Assembly: GCA_905250125.1 (NCBI GenBank)
Contig: CAJNOL010000617.1
Coordinates: 1 to 64,000, forward strand
Reading direction: 5' to 3'
Length of the DNA stretch: 64,000 nt
Source of the DNA: Rotaria sordida
Lineage: Eukaryota; Rotifera; Eurotatoria; Philodinida; Philodinidae
Position 1 is the stretch's first letter. Every line of letters begins with the position of its first letter. Positions 1-12,377 of the stretch are shown here, one piece after another. A program made the translations under genes and the position numbers. The notes below the pieces were generated by a model. The model was given only the letters and a program-made list of their open reading frames with translations, was not told the DNA's origin and made no database searches.

Positions 1-3000
1 TATATGGGATGATAAAATATTTTTTTCAGATTTAAATCTTTATATAATTTATTATCAATATAAAATTGAATTTCCTAAAATTCAATCACAAATAATTAAT
101 GGTTATATAAATTTTGATGAAAATTTTCTTACAATTAATCTTGGTCAATTATTTATTGAAAATCATTCAATATATCAATTTATTTCATTTAATTTAATAT
201 CAAATAAATTTTTTTTTCTAAAACAATTATCAAATAATCAAACAGAACTTTATTTTAAATCTTTTCATCAAACATCTTCTATTGAATATCAAATTCATTT
301 AACTATTATGGCTATAAAAGAATCAATACCTGGAATTACTTTTCATAATAATAATAATAATACAAAAATTTTCTTTCCATCAACAGAAAAATTTCAAACA
401 ATTAATATTCATCTTTGGCCTATTTATCGTCAAATGTTAGAACAAACAATATCATTAATAATAAATATTAATCCTAATATAACATATGAACAATTTATTA
501 TTTATAATTTACCAATTGTACGTCAAACTTTAGCTCAAATTATTGATGTAAATATACAATATGTTCATATTTATACATATGAATTAAAACAAAATCACAT
601 TGAATTACTTATTGCTATATTACATTCAACATCACAACGTTATATACATAAAGAAATACTTTATAATAAATTAAAAAATTCAACAAATATTTTTGATAAA
701 ATTCTTTTTAATCAATGTCAATCAAATTCATGTGAAAATAATGGTAATTGTACAAGTTATATAAGTTTATTATATAATCAATATAAATATATTTATTATA
801 ATATATATCAACGTTTAATACCAAAATATCAATGGAATATAAAATGTTTATGTAAGAATTATTATTATGGAGAACGTTGTCAATTTAAATATACTAAGCA
901 ATCACCATGTTTATCAAATCCTTGTTCATCAATGGAAAAATGTATTGAAGAAAATTCAACATTATATTCATGTCAATGTATAGATAAATTATGTAATTAT
1001 AATAATATTCTTAAAGAAAATTCATTTCAATGCATCAATATCAATTCACCAACATGTCGTGGTGAGTTTTATTCGATAAATCTTTATCTGAATACAATAT
1101 CCCAATGCATATATATATATTGATATAAAAGATATGTCGGTGTTGAATATAAAATGCAGAAACATAAAATTGTTATACACTCACTGAGAATGGATAATTT
1201 TCAACGGGTTCGAAGTTTTCCATGTGGAATTAACTTAGGTGTAATAGTAGCGAAATCAGGATTTTGATAATGGGACGGTACCTGGTGGAAGGATTAATGG
1301 CAGAGTTCAATTGGTGTAGCTTCGATCAATGAAAAAACTCAGAGCTCCTAGTACTCATCGCCTTAGTTACGCTACTAAGGTGTGGGTTATAAAAATCTTT
1401 ATACCTGCGCACTAGATATGCACTAGTCTCAATCCCAGTGGGTACCATTCCGGTTGAATACCAGTCTGATTTAGTACTGTTTTGATTGAGTATCAGTTTT
1501 GAAGTCAACTCTGATGAATGCATTCATCATAAAAAGAAATTTAAAATACGTTCAAAGGTATTCAGTTTTAAAAGTTTTTCGTTCAAATAGGAAAAGTCGT
1601 AGTCGTACGCTTCAACACTATTTGAACCGAATGGATAGGTGTTAATTAATCAATACTCAAACGATTAGCTATTTCCTAATCATCACTATGGTATCGACAA
1701 TGTAAACAAATATGTGACATTTTTCTTTTGATTAAGATCTTATAACAACTAATCACTTGGTTTTTATTTTTGTCATTATTGTAAAGTAAATGAAATATTT
1801 GCAAAACTCAGTAAAATTTGACAAGTAACTGAATGTTATAACATTAGAAAAACACGACCATTATATAAATTCTAATGACTATTAAAGCCCGTCGGCTCCG
1901 AATTTAAACTGTGGTCCTAATTTTAATGACATTTTTTAATTTAAATCTTTAAGTCGCTCCCAAAATGCAAAGTACTTTTTATCGATTATTTGTCTCCTTC
2001 TACTAAAACATTCCTCAGACAATCTTGATGATGACCTGATAATAATCAATTCATCATAATTTGCTGTTACTTTTAGAGTATAATTCAATAAATTTCTTGT
2101 CAATTTAATTTTATTGATTTGTTTAGATTCATCGAATACATTAACTTTCAATGGTTATAGTTTAATTCGAATGAATATAACCATGAATATGATACAACAA
2201 ATAAAAATAACATTAAGTTTTCGTACACAATCAATTGAAGGTAAATTATTTAAATTAATTTATTTCAATGAAAAAATTAAAATAATTCTACAAATTATTG
2301 ATGGTTATATTAATATGAAATTTAATGAAAAAATTCTTTTACAATTAAATCAAACATTAATTAATGATGGTCTATGGCATGATATTTATTTTTCAATAGA
2401 TTATATTCATAATTATTATCTTCTTCGACTTGATCATATATTTAGTAATAAAATAATTTTATTAAAACAAATTCATTCAAATAATCTTAAACAATTAATA
2501 ATTGGTAGTGATTTTAAAGGTTGTTTAGGTAATCTAACATTAAATAATCAAATGATATTTCTTCAACAACAAAAATATAATAATAATAATAATAATTCAA
2601 TCGAATTTATTGATACAAATAATGGTTGTTTATTATCGGAAATTATTCAAGAATATCCTAATAATGATGATTTTTGTTCATTATATCATCCATGTTATCA
2701 TGGTGGAATATGTATAAATCATGGATTAAATTTTACATGTAATTGTTCAAAACCACGTTTTACTGGTCATCAATGTCAATTAGATTTATATCCTTGTGAA
2801 AGTTATCCATGTCAATTTCATGAAAAATGTATACCATTATTATCAAATTCTAATCAATTATTTACATGTGTTATATTACTTGAATCTTTATCAATATCAA
2901 TAAAAAAATATTTATATATTGGATTAATTATTCCATTATTTATATATATTTTATTAATATTAATTATTTATTATCGTCAAAAACGAAAAGAAAATTTTAT

Positions 3001-5381
3001 TAAAACTAAATCATTCGTTTCAGCACCATTACTTATTCATAAACGATCATCAATAACAGATCGTATTGAAAATCCAAGACAAACATTACATAAATTAAAT
3101 TATAATGGAAAACCAACAATTGAAACTATAACATTTGCAGATAATAATCATAAAAATTCAATAATAAATTATTTAAATAATAGAGTAAGATCAAAGATTA
3201 TTATTGAGAGAAATTTAGATTAAACTTATCTTTTCGAATAATCCTACTTATATACAGTGTTGCATATAGGGGATGTACCGAGCAGCTCAGGCTTGGACTC
3301 AGCCAGAGCCTAAACGAGTCTAACCGAATCCGATCCAACCGAATTGAACCTTACTGAACTTGGCTGAACTTTACCGAGTCCAGCTACTGAGACTCGGCCC
3401 GTACCTAGTTGTGTAAGGCAGTTATTTTCCTTAGAGTTGGACATGCTATCACACGGGTAATCTGAGACAAACAGCTGTTAGTAATTTGTCTAGTGTCATT
3501 TTATTACTAGTAATACCAATGTTTGAACACAGTACTTTGTGAATACGTGTCGAACAATGTAGCCATTCAGTCATAGCTACCCTTTAGAGTTGACAAGCTT
3601 CAAGAAGCATGGCCGAAATTTTGAAACTTTATTTTCTTACCAAAGTTTTCCAAAGAAATCATAGAGCGAATTATATCGACCTAATTCAACCCTGAAAATA
3701 TACTTAGGACACATCAAAACTTCTAGCCACGACGTTTAAACGATCTGTTCGGATAAGAGAACCTATTGAGAAATGAAAAACCAAATATCCAATGTAGTAG
3801 AGCTTTTTAAGAATCGTCGAATAGTATATAGTAAATCTTGTTTGCATAGGACTCTGAAGGATCTAGAGTCAATTTACTGATAGACAACTATACATCCACA
3901 TCCAAGCATGATAAGTTTCTGAATATTGTGGTCCTTGGTATTAGTCGAAAATATTTGTAAAAAATTTTTTCTCACATACGATTTTGTAGAGTTTTTGACG
4001 GGCTACAACTTTCTATATGTAGATTGACTCTAAATCCTTCAGAGTCTTATGAAAACAAGATTTACTATATATCATTGGACGCGTCTCAAAAAGCTCTACA
4101 CCATCGGATATTTGGTTTGTCATTTCTCAATAGGCTTTCTTATTTAAAAAGATCCTTTAAACCCTGTGGCCAGAACTTTTGGTATGTCCTATGTAGATAT
4201 TATTTCTATATATTTTTCATAATAAGATGAATCTATAGATCCTATCCAATGTCAAACTAGGAATTGTATTCCTTCAATTGAATGTGTAACAATGAATTTT
4301 AGCTACATATCATAGATATTTTATCTAGATACTTGTAGCAGTATTGCTTAGTTTGTATTATTTATTATATAATAATGTACAGAAATTTGAATAAAATTCG
4401 GCATGCCCTCTATCTTATTAAATGAGTTTTGGTTAAAATTAAATTGTAAAATTTCTAATTTTATTTCGTTTTTCGATAGAATAATCATCAAGCATACAAA
4501 TCGTTAAATCGTCGTTCAGTAAGTTAAATCACATTAAAATAAATATGAACATATTTTTATATAGAATAATTCAAAATATTATGCAACTACTGAACAAATG
4601 CCTATACGATCAGATGATTTTCTTGTTCATGATAATTCAACTGGTTATGGTTGATAACTATTGGGTCTATTTTTATAAATATATTTTTTATTTTTTTTTT
4701 TTTAGATAACACATATATTCCACTAACAACAGAATTATTTGATTGTAAGTTATTTCATTAAATTATTAATATATTTTATTCTTTATATATTTTAGTTTCA
4801 TTATCACCGACGCGTAAGTTTTATTTTCTTTGATTTATTAATAAAATGTTCTATATTAAAACAGAATATTTCAATATTCATAAGACACATAATCATATAA
4901 ATTATCAAATACGTTTAAATTCCTTATCTGATTTAACAGAAAATGATCTTGATTTAACTGAATCATCAAATACATCTTCAATAACAAACCGAGATCGTAA
5001 ATATTCTTGTCATACTAATCATAAGAATATATCTACATCAATATCATCATTACCAAAAGTACCTATCTATGCAAGAATCGTCAAGAGTACGTGTAAATCA
5101 CTGAACAAAAAAAAAAATCATCATTGAAAAATTCTATTTTCATAGCACCTAGAGTAACAAATACGACTATCAATACTACCGAACGTAATCGATTAAGTAG
5201 TTCATTCACTTCAGCTGCAACATCACTTCTACAACCAATCGAAAACGATGGTATTGAAACAAATGAATCAACAATGAAAGTAATACCAATAAATCATTTA
5301 AGACAAACAAGTGATTCTAATGTTCAAAATAATAGCAAAAAATCAAATAAATTATCTTCTTTCTTTCAAACTGATGTATAA
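1..5381 (+). CDS. Fat-like cadherin, C-terminal part (5' end outside window)
   Basis: Open from the left edge (frame at base 2). Inferred exons: 2-1061, 2127-3184, 4480-4518, 4565-4649, 4706-4744, 4796-4813, 4865-5086, 5146-5381. All junctions are GT-AG, phases agree and the total is a multiple of three (918 aa). Order: membrane-proximal cadherin region, two EGF-like cysteine clusters (about 720-1000), a LamG domain (2130-2640), an EGF repeat (CxxxPCxxGGxC type) and a partial one, one membrane segment (about 2905-2970), then a basic Ser/Asn-rich tail. EGF-LamG-EGF-TM is the layout of Fat-type cadherins, which act in adhesion and planar polarity. The tail spans five small exons and ends in -QTDV, a class I PDZ ligand like the C-terminal motif known from Fat1. 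Exon 2 could also read through to a stop at 3221-3223, giving a shorter tail. The cadherin repeats must lie upstream of the window. Confidence 0.8.
1062..2126 (+). other. Long intron of the cadherin gene
   Basis: A 1065-bp phase-1 intron between the cysteine-rich exon and the LamG exon, far longer than the 45-75 bp introns elsewhere. The segment near 1240-1300 (containing caggattttgataat) resembles 31665-31720, so a dispersed repeat has probably inserted here. Short ORFs on the minus strand have no family features. Confidence 0.6.
3698..4200. repeat. Foldback element in a cadherin intron
   Basis: Arms 3698-3885 and 4018-4200 are inverted copies. For example, the segment around gtaaatcttg...ctctgaagga at 3830-3865 returns reversed at 4030-4070. 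They surround a ~130-bp loop inside intron 3185-4479. The right arm also resembles the interior of the MITE at 29047-29316 in the same order, so both belong to one non-autonomous family. The intron additionally holds a low-complexity accgaatc/ccgagtc stretch at 3270-3400. Confidence 0.65.
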
Positions 5382-6655
5382 TTTAGAAAATAAAAACATA
5401 GTATCTTGGTGTTTTTTTTTCTATCTCACTTTGGTCCGGTGATATTCTTTCGATATTTACTATGAATTATTAAACGAATAAATATTTATCAATCAGTATT
5501 TTTCACTTTTATTTTTTTCTCAATATGGTTAAAACAATATGGTATGTTGCAATTGTAGCATAGGTCCGAGTTAGATATTGGCAAGATAATCACGACAGGA
5601 CCAACACTTTTGTGAAACTCATATATATTTTCGAAGAAAATATAGTGGGTAGAAATTTAAACCAATTTTTTTTTGAGGCTCTTCTCTAGGTCCTAACAAC
5701 CGACGGAGGGTACATCCACCTAACAGTGGGAAAAGTTGCGTCAGTAATAACAGTACTTAAATCATTCTATGAATCTAGGATTTCTACTGTTGTAAATTCT
5801 AACTAGACTAAATATTGCGGGTTTTCGTATTTAATGTAGCGAAAGGATCTTATTATATGTGTCAATCAGTAGGGTGATGTCATTATTGATCTAGCAGAGT
5901 CATGATAGAATAGACATAGAAAAGTATGAACAAATTGAATTCTAAGGTTAGGTAAAAGTCAACAGTAAATGCCAAAGTTCGTCGAGAGAAAGAATGGTGT
6001 GCTCGAAGATTAAATCAATGTATGTAGCAGACCGATATATGGTGGTTGAACCGATGAAAGAAACAATAAAATGATATTTATCGCCTTCTATGGCACGTAT
6101 CGTCTATTTTATCACTCGGAGAAAAGTTATATTTGACAATACAAGTTTTTTCATTATAATGACGTAAGATTTTAATTACAATAAAATGAGGATATCGAAT
6201 TCTACTTGATCGTGGTAGATGGGCTTCAATATATATTCAACTTAGAGTGAGAAATAATAACATAGGATAAAATTACTATCATGAAAAATACTTGAAATAT
6301 ATAAACGAACATATTCTTTTTTATTTACAGAATTAATTCGTTCATTTTTTATTTTCACATCCGATTGAATTATTTTGACAAAAAATTCAGCACAAAAACG
6401 TTTATTAAAAATATTAATCGGTCTAACATACAAAAATAAATTTCGAAACAATTGATTTAAATATGTTTACTTTTTTATATCACAAAAAAGTGTGAATACA
6501 GATTTAATCAAAAAATATTATGTCCAAAAAATAAAGTTAAGAATGTGTTAATTCTATTTTTCAAAGTAAATATAACATTTTTCTCATTTTTCAAATAAGA
6601 TATAAAAAAAAATTCACTAAAAATAAAAAACAAGAACGATCTTTTTTTTGTTTTG
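5382..6655. other. Intergenic region, nothing recognised
   Basis: This stretch separates the end of the cadherin gene from the end of the convergent macro/OTU gene. Only short AT-rich ORFs without domain features are present. It holds the 3' flanks of both genes. Confidence 0.5.
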
Positions 6656-8221
6656 TTATCGCAAATTAAGAAGTGGTACAAAATGATTAGGCATCCAATC
6701 TTGTTTCTTAGGTGCAAATTTTGTCAGTTTGTTACAATTTGAAAAAAGAAGTTTTACATCTCTTACTGCTATTGTTTCTAGTTTTAATTGTTTATTATTT
6801 ATTGTTTCTTGACTTATTAATGGTTTAAATCTTATACTATTAAGTAATTTATAATTCATATCATCATCACCATTAACTTTAGGATAAATACTTATAACAT
6901 CAATATTAAGTACAGTTGGTATACTTAGAAGATCCCAAATAGTTGCAAAATGTGTATCATGTACCATTTCTTTTAGAACATATTGTTCAAAATTATCAAG
7001 AAGAACTTCTAATGATTTATATTTAATTTTATATTCATTTGTACGAAGAACAAGTTCAACTACATTTCGAGCGCGAAGTTCAACAGGTGTAACCGACGAT
7101 GCTTCAGTTGTTGTACCAGCTCCACTTAATTTAAGAAATGTATTATAAAAACAATTTCCATCACCAACAATAGCCATTGGCATTGTATCACGAAATTGTT
7201 TATCACAGTGATTTTGTAAATAATATTCAGCGGCAGAATCACGTTTATGAATACTTTGATCAAATTTTTGTACTGGTGTATATATAAGTGGATAATAATA
7301 TAATATTGGTTTTAATAATCTACATGCTTTCTCAAGTTCATGAAATGATGTTTCAGCAGCAATACATAATCGTTGTAAAAATTTATCAAATATATCCGAA
7401 CGTGCTAATTTTGAACACGTAATACATAAATGTTCACGATTAGCTGGTATTTGTTGTTCATTACAAAGAATACAAATACGTATTGAATTTAATGTTGATT
7501 GTGATGTTATTCGAAAGCGAGTTCTTTCATCAACAGTAGTTGTAGTAGTAGTAGCGGCTTGATTGATTTTTTGTGAATATTCAGTCCATCCTTGAACAAA
7601 AGCATCATAGATTGGACGTTCATATAAAACAAATCGAACATCTTTAACATTACATGAATATTGTCGTACTGATTCAATACCAACTTGTACTGCTTCTTGT
7701 GGAGGAAAATGATTTGCTCCACATGATATAGCCGGATAAGCAATTGATGTTAATGAATATAGATTAGCTAATGCAAATGATGTAGAATAACATGATTGTA
7801 AAAGAAAAGCAGCTTTTTCTTTTTCTTCTTTATGATAAACTGGACCTACAGTATTTATAACAAAAAGAGCTACTTTTGAATTATCACGATTTTTTGCAAC
7901 AAATATTCGTGATTGTCCAACAGGACATGCAATATCTTGCATTTCTTGGCTAACTGCTTGCACTTGATCAACAAAAAGTTTACCCATCTTTTTATGTATT
8001 GTATCATCTAATCCTCCATTAGGTTGCATTGACCCTCTTGTTGGATTAACAATAACATCACATATTTCTTCACTTAGATCACCTTGTCGAATAGTTACTT
8101 GCAAAGAACCATTAGCAAATTTAAAAACGACATTTCTATCATCACGTTTTTCAATATTACTAAATAGGAAAAATCAAATAACATTTGAATTTCATAGAAG
8201 TAAAACTTACATAGCAGACAT
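6656..8221 (-). CDS. Macro domain + CxxC knuckle + OTU-like protease fusion protein
   Basis: Two exons: 8221-8211 (only 11 coding bases) and 8159-6656, joined in phase by a 51-bp intron with GTAAGT donor, giving 504 aa. The ATG of the tiny exon gives MSAINIEKR. Residues ~25-200 form a macro domain (GDL, VNP loop, GGLDDTIHKKMG, AYPAISCG), a fold that binds ADP-ribose. Residues ~233-252 carry two CxxC pairs 15 residues apart, a possible zinc knuckle. Residues ~330-504 look OTU-like: GDGNCFYNTF places a candidate Asp/Cys at about 337/340, and NHF near the end could hold the catalytic His (~496). OTU enzymes are mostly deubiquitinases. The combination suggests a protein acting at ADP-ribosylated or ubiquitinated targets, but activity is inference. 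A vertnin-like inactive OTU fold is possible. Confidence 0.75.
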
Positions 8222-8572
8222 TGTTTCATACAAAAAAAAACCCAAATATTTTACACAAACAACGATGATCTACTTCCTAATTTATTATGAATGTCAAGTG
8301 CAAACTTTTGTTTGTGATTTTCTTTTGCAATGACGTCTGCTATAATACCTGAATAAAACCTTTTTCTTTTCTTTTTCTGTTATTGTCGCCGATAGTAATT
8401 TGAACTGACACGTGTATGACTCTGCTTGCCTCGTCGAGTCTTTATCACATAGAAAATATCTGTTGCATAAAAAAAACAAAGAACATAAAAAATGTCATGC
8501 ATTTTATTTCTATTACTGTTTGTTTTTCTTTCCAAAAATGACAAAAACAACAAAATGTAAACACTATTAATT
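8222..8572. other. Short intergenic region upstream of the macro/OTU gene
   Basis: Contains the presumed promoter of the leftward macro/OTU gene and the 3' flank of the claudin-like gene. No coding features are seen. Confidence 0.4.
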
Positions 8573-9559
8573 CTAACATAGTGTCGTTATTGATTCATGT
8601 CGATAACAATGAAATTCAAATTCTATATCAATACGAAAAACTACTATGAGAATACAACAAAGAAATATACAACATGTGCCTATTACAAATAACCAAAATG
8701 AATAACCATAATTAATAATATTTTGAAGATATTCAAAACCAAAAAATAATATTAATGTAATCAATGCTAATATACCTTTAAAAAGAAAATAAAAGAATTT
8801 GATTTTTTCAATCAAACCAAAATGATAATTTAAAAACAACATTACATACCAGTAAGAATATTAGTAATTAATAAATAATTAACTATACGTTTCGAAAGAT
8901 GTATGTTATAAAAAGATCTTTCTGTATTAATACATTGAGTAAGAAGTAAAGAAATGATAGCAATGAATATACAACCAAATGATATGCCAATTAATACTTT
9001 GTGATAATCTATTATTAAAAAAAAAACGAAGAAAATTTAAACAGTATTGATTGAGCTGTTCTTCTCAACATTAATAATGATTATTTATTGATAAAAGATA
9101 CTAAAGAATTCAAAGAGTATTTAGCAATCTCTGCTTTCGATAGTATATCTTTTTTTATTATTATCTAAAACCTATTCTATTTACAAGAAAAACATAAACA
9201 TTATTGAAGAATATTTATTTAGCAATCGAATGATATATAAATTTCATTAACTTACTTAATAATTCAGGTCCATTAATTGATGAATTATACCATTTGTATA
9301 AATGATTAAAACATATATAAACATTGCGATTTATATAATTATTACTACTTGTTAAATTGTTCATAATTAAATATTGATCTACATTACGTGAACGATAGAA
9401 TCGATGACAATTTATAAGAATTCCCTTTGAATATTCATTGATAATACCAGTACTATCTTCATTAACATAAACAAGCCATCTTGATGTACTTATACCCAAT
9501 ATTAGAAGTGTAATTGAAATAATTAAGAGTATAAAATGAAATAATAATATACAATTCAT
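8573..9559 (-). CDS. Claudin/PMP22-like four-pass membrane protein
   Basis: Three exons: 9559-9256, 9008-8850, 8775-8573. Phases agree and the total is 666 nt (221 aa). Four hydrophobic segments are visible: residues ~3-25; two in the middle exon, at the start of exon 2 and around VNYLLITNILTG running into exon 3; and the final VIGTCCIFLCCILIVVF. The first extracellular loop follows TSRWLVY and contains a Cys, another Cys and several N-glycosylation sequons (NLT, NSS). This is the claudin/PMP22/EMP layout, although the W-GLW-C-C signature is only partly present. Such proteins sit in the plasma membrane, often at junctions. Family assignment rests on topology and loop spacing, so a generic tetraspan protein is possible. 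Confidence 0.6.
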
Positions 9560-10308
9560 GATTTAAAGAATATACTACTAGTCTGCAGTCTTTGCCTGTT
9601 AATAAATGACCAGTAAAGAAATAGACATGTTTGTGATAAGAATAGACAAAAAGTCTAAGTGAGCAGACAACAACGGTTGAACGTTCTATACATAGTTGAA
9701 GTACATGTAATTCAAAACTTTTCTTTTTTCTCTTTTTCTGTGTGTAGATAAAGACATTCATACCATTACACACATAAGTACCTTTCTCATTCTCTCTCTC
9801 TCTTTGAATATAAATGCAATTGCATGCTGTTGCCAAAAAACCTCGATCAATTATCTAATGGACAGACATATCTGTTGTTTCTTAATGTTCTCAAAATTAT
9901 TATATATTTTCATTTGCGGAATATTACAATCTAATCACTACTAGTAAGATTAATATTTTTTATCGTTATATATTTATGAATTGTTTTCATTCAATAATGA
10001 AATGATCAACTAATAAAAATTGTACAAGTGAACTTGTATTTACTTTATACTTCTAATATTGTACAATTTTTCTTCATTCATTTATCGTAGATGATGACAT
10101 TGGATTACCATTGATATTTTTGATGCATTATCAATGATCATTACAAATGGAGCAAAAAAAAACAACAGCTGATATGAAAAATTATCTGTAATATCATGCT
10201 ATATTTTTATTTGTTGAGCCTAAAATCCATGCGATATTAAATTTAAAACGAAAGGAATACAATCACAATAACTAGATTTGAAATAACGATAGTATATCAG
10301 TTTCATTA
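9560..10308. other. Intergenic region
   Basis: Upstream of the claudin-like gene and downstream of galactokinase. Holds short CT-rich runs (about 9790-9805) and AT-rich sequence. No gene is recognised. Confidence 0.4.
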
Positions 10309-11855
10309 TCAATCTTTTTTTAAATTCACTGAACAAGTTCCATTACTTGGTTCAAATTCATAAAAACTTGCTGTGCCCTTGTAACCTTTTTTAATTGTAT
10401 CAATACATTTTTCAACTGATGATTTTTTTACTAATGTTACCGTACAACCACCTAAATAAAGCAAATTAATAGTAAATAGATAATAAAATTTTTAAAAAAA
10501 AATCAAAATTATTTACCAAATCCACCACCAGTCATTCGTGAACCATATACACCATCAACAGAACGTGCTAATTCAACAAGTTGATCTAATTCTTCACATG
10601 ATACTTCAAAATCATCACGAAGTGATTCATGACTATCATACATAAGTCGACCAAATTCATTATAATCATTATTAATTAAAGCTTTTGCACCAGCTTCTGT
10701 ACGTTTTATTTCAGTTATAGCATGACGTGCACGTTTATAAATTACAGATGACATCTTATCACGAGCTTTTTCAAGTTCTTCAATTGATGATACTTCACGT
10801 AGTTTCTTATGACCTAAATTTAAATAAATAATATTTTACTGTCGAAATATATCTTAGATGAATATTAAATGTCGAATAATTCTAATTTTACCTAAAATAT
10901 TAGCTGCTTCTTGACAATGTTGAACACGTTGAGCATATGTACCAGCAACTAATTCATGTTTTACATTTGAATTGACAACTAAAACACATACATCTTTATT
11001 TTTCATAGGAATTGATTGTGATGTATTATTTCGACAATCAATTAATAAAGCATGATCAGCTTCTGCTATGCATGCTGTATATTGATCCATAATTCCACAT
11101 GGTACTTGTGCATATGTTTGTTCTGCTTTACAACATAATAATGCTTTATTGACTTTTGATAATGGTTGAAAATTAAATGAAGAATATTGATAAAGTAATT
11201 CCAGGAATGTGCACATAGCTACTTCAACTGATGCTGATGAACTAAGACCACCACCGATGGGTACAGATGTTGCAATAATTATTCTAAATGATTGTCTTTT
11301 TTCTGGTTTAGTACGTTCTAAGAAAAGAGCAAGTACACCAACAACATAATTAGCCCATTTAGGTGATTCAAATCGTGAAATTTCTTTTGTTAAATCAACT
11401 TCAATTGATTTTGGCTCATCTACATCATCTTTTAAAATAAAACAAAAAATAAATAAATAAATAAATCATTCTTAATAGTAGATCTAAGATTTTGATCAAT
11501 AAGAATAATGCAAGACAAAGGATAGCAAAATCAAAACTATTCTTGCAAGACAAAAGAAGACAATCATTCGAAGCATTCCATTTTTCAATCATAAATATTT
11601 ACTCGATAATGTTTGAATATAACATTTATTATTATTTGTTGAATTATCTAATGCTTTTCCAATAATCATTGTACCAAGTGGTATAGCCATAGGAAAAACG
11701 AAACCATCATTATAATCAACATGTTCACCAATTAAATTAACTCGTCCAGGTGCAAATGCACATATCGTTGGTTCATCATTAGGAAATTCTTTTCGATAAG
11801 ATTCCAGAAGATTATCTTTAAATTCTTTCAGTGTTGTTGTCTTTTCCGATGCCAT
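10309..11855 (-). CDS. GALK1: Galactokinase
   Basis: Four exons: 11855-11603, 11428-10892, 10813-10517, 10451-10309. All are GT-AG, each junction leaves one leftover base, and the 1230-nt total gives 409 aa, close to human GALK1 (392 aa). Phosphorylates galactose with ATP to galactose-1-phosphate in the cytosol, the first committed step of the Leloir pathway. Visible signatures are the galactokinase motif [16 protein letters not shown] (residues ~37-52), the GHMP-kinase ATP loop [11 protein letters not shown] (~141-151), CGIMDQ with the catalytic Asp, and the C-terminal MTGGGFGGCTV split by the last intron. The N-terminus starts [12 protein letters not shown]. No lesions. Its start faces the PDK1-like gene across 522 bp. 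Confidence 0.96.
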
Positions 11856-11907
11856 GATATTGCTAAATAAAAACTAGGTCAAGGACTAAAGGTATTTATC
11901 TGTCGAG

Positions 11908-12246
11908 CCGTGATCTAGTGAATAGAAGTCAAAATGCACTTTCACATACACACACCTTTGATTGGATAAATTTTTTACATAATGTCCGTTGAATTTTCCT
12001 ATTTATTAATCTAAAAATCGTTTTGGACGAAACGCAACTTTTTCTGAGAAATGTGCAAAATTCGAGAAACTTGCAGCGTCCTCTATCAAGGTATGTTGTA
12101 CTTTTTTCAGAAACAGTTGCTTTTCACCCAAAATGATTTTTAGATTAATAAATAGAAAAACTCAATGGATATTCTGTAAAAAATTCATCCAATTAAAGTT
12201 GTGTATATGTCAAAGTGCATTGTGACTTCGATTCATCAGACCACGA
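11908..12246. repeat. Foldback element in the GALK1/PDK1 divergent promoter
   Basis: Arms of about 125 bp (11908-12050 and 12125-12246) are imperfect inverted copies. Both contain tctatttattaatct-type sequence and a caaa(a/g)tgca segment in opposite orientation. It fills most of the 522-bp gap between two divergent start codons, so it lies in both presumed promoters. No target duplication was clear. Confidence 0.65.
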
Positions 12247-12289
12247 ATCATTTTTATACGATAACGCTTTTTGTATTGAAGAGTTTTTT

Positions 12290-12310
12290 TTGGTGCTATA
12301 TAAAGACCAA
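12290..12310 (+). promoter_or_regulatory. TATA-like box upstream of the PDK1-like gene
   Basis: The sequence gctatataaagacc lies about 75 bp before the ATG at 12378, a plausible spacing for a TATA box plus short 5' UTR. Sequence match only. Confidence 0.3.
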
Positions 12311-12377
12311 TAAAAAAAAATTGCTTGTTTTATATGATAATTTGATTTTTGAGAATATTTCAAACAGTAAAACTTCA

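Noticed and set aside
4024-4230. Short ORF in the cadherin intron
   Set aside because: It lies inside the arm of a foldback element and has no protein features.
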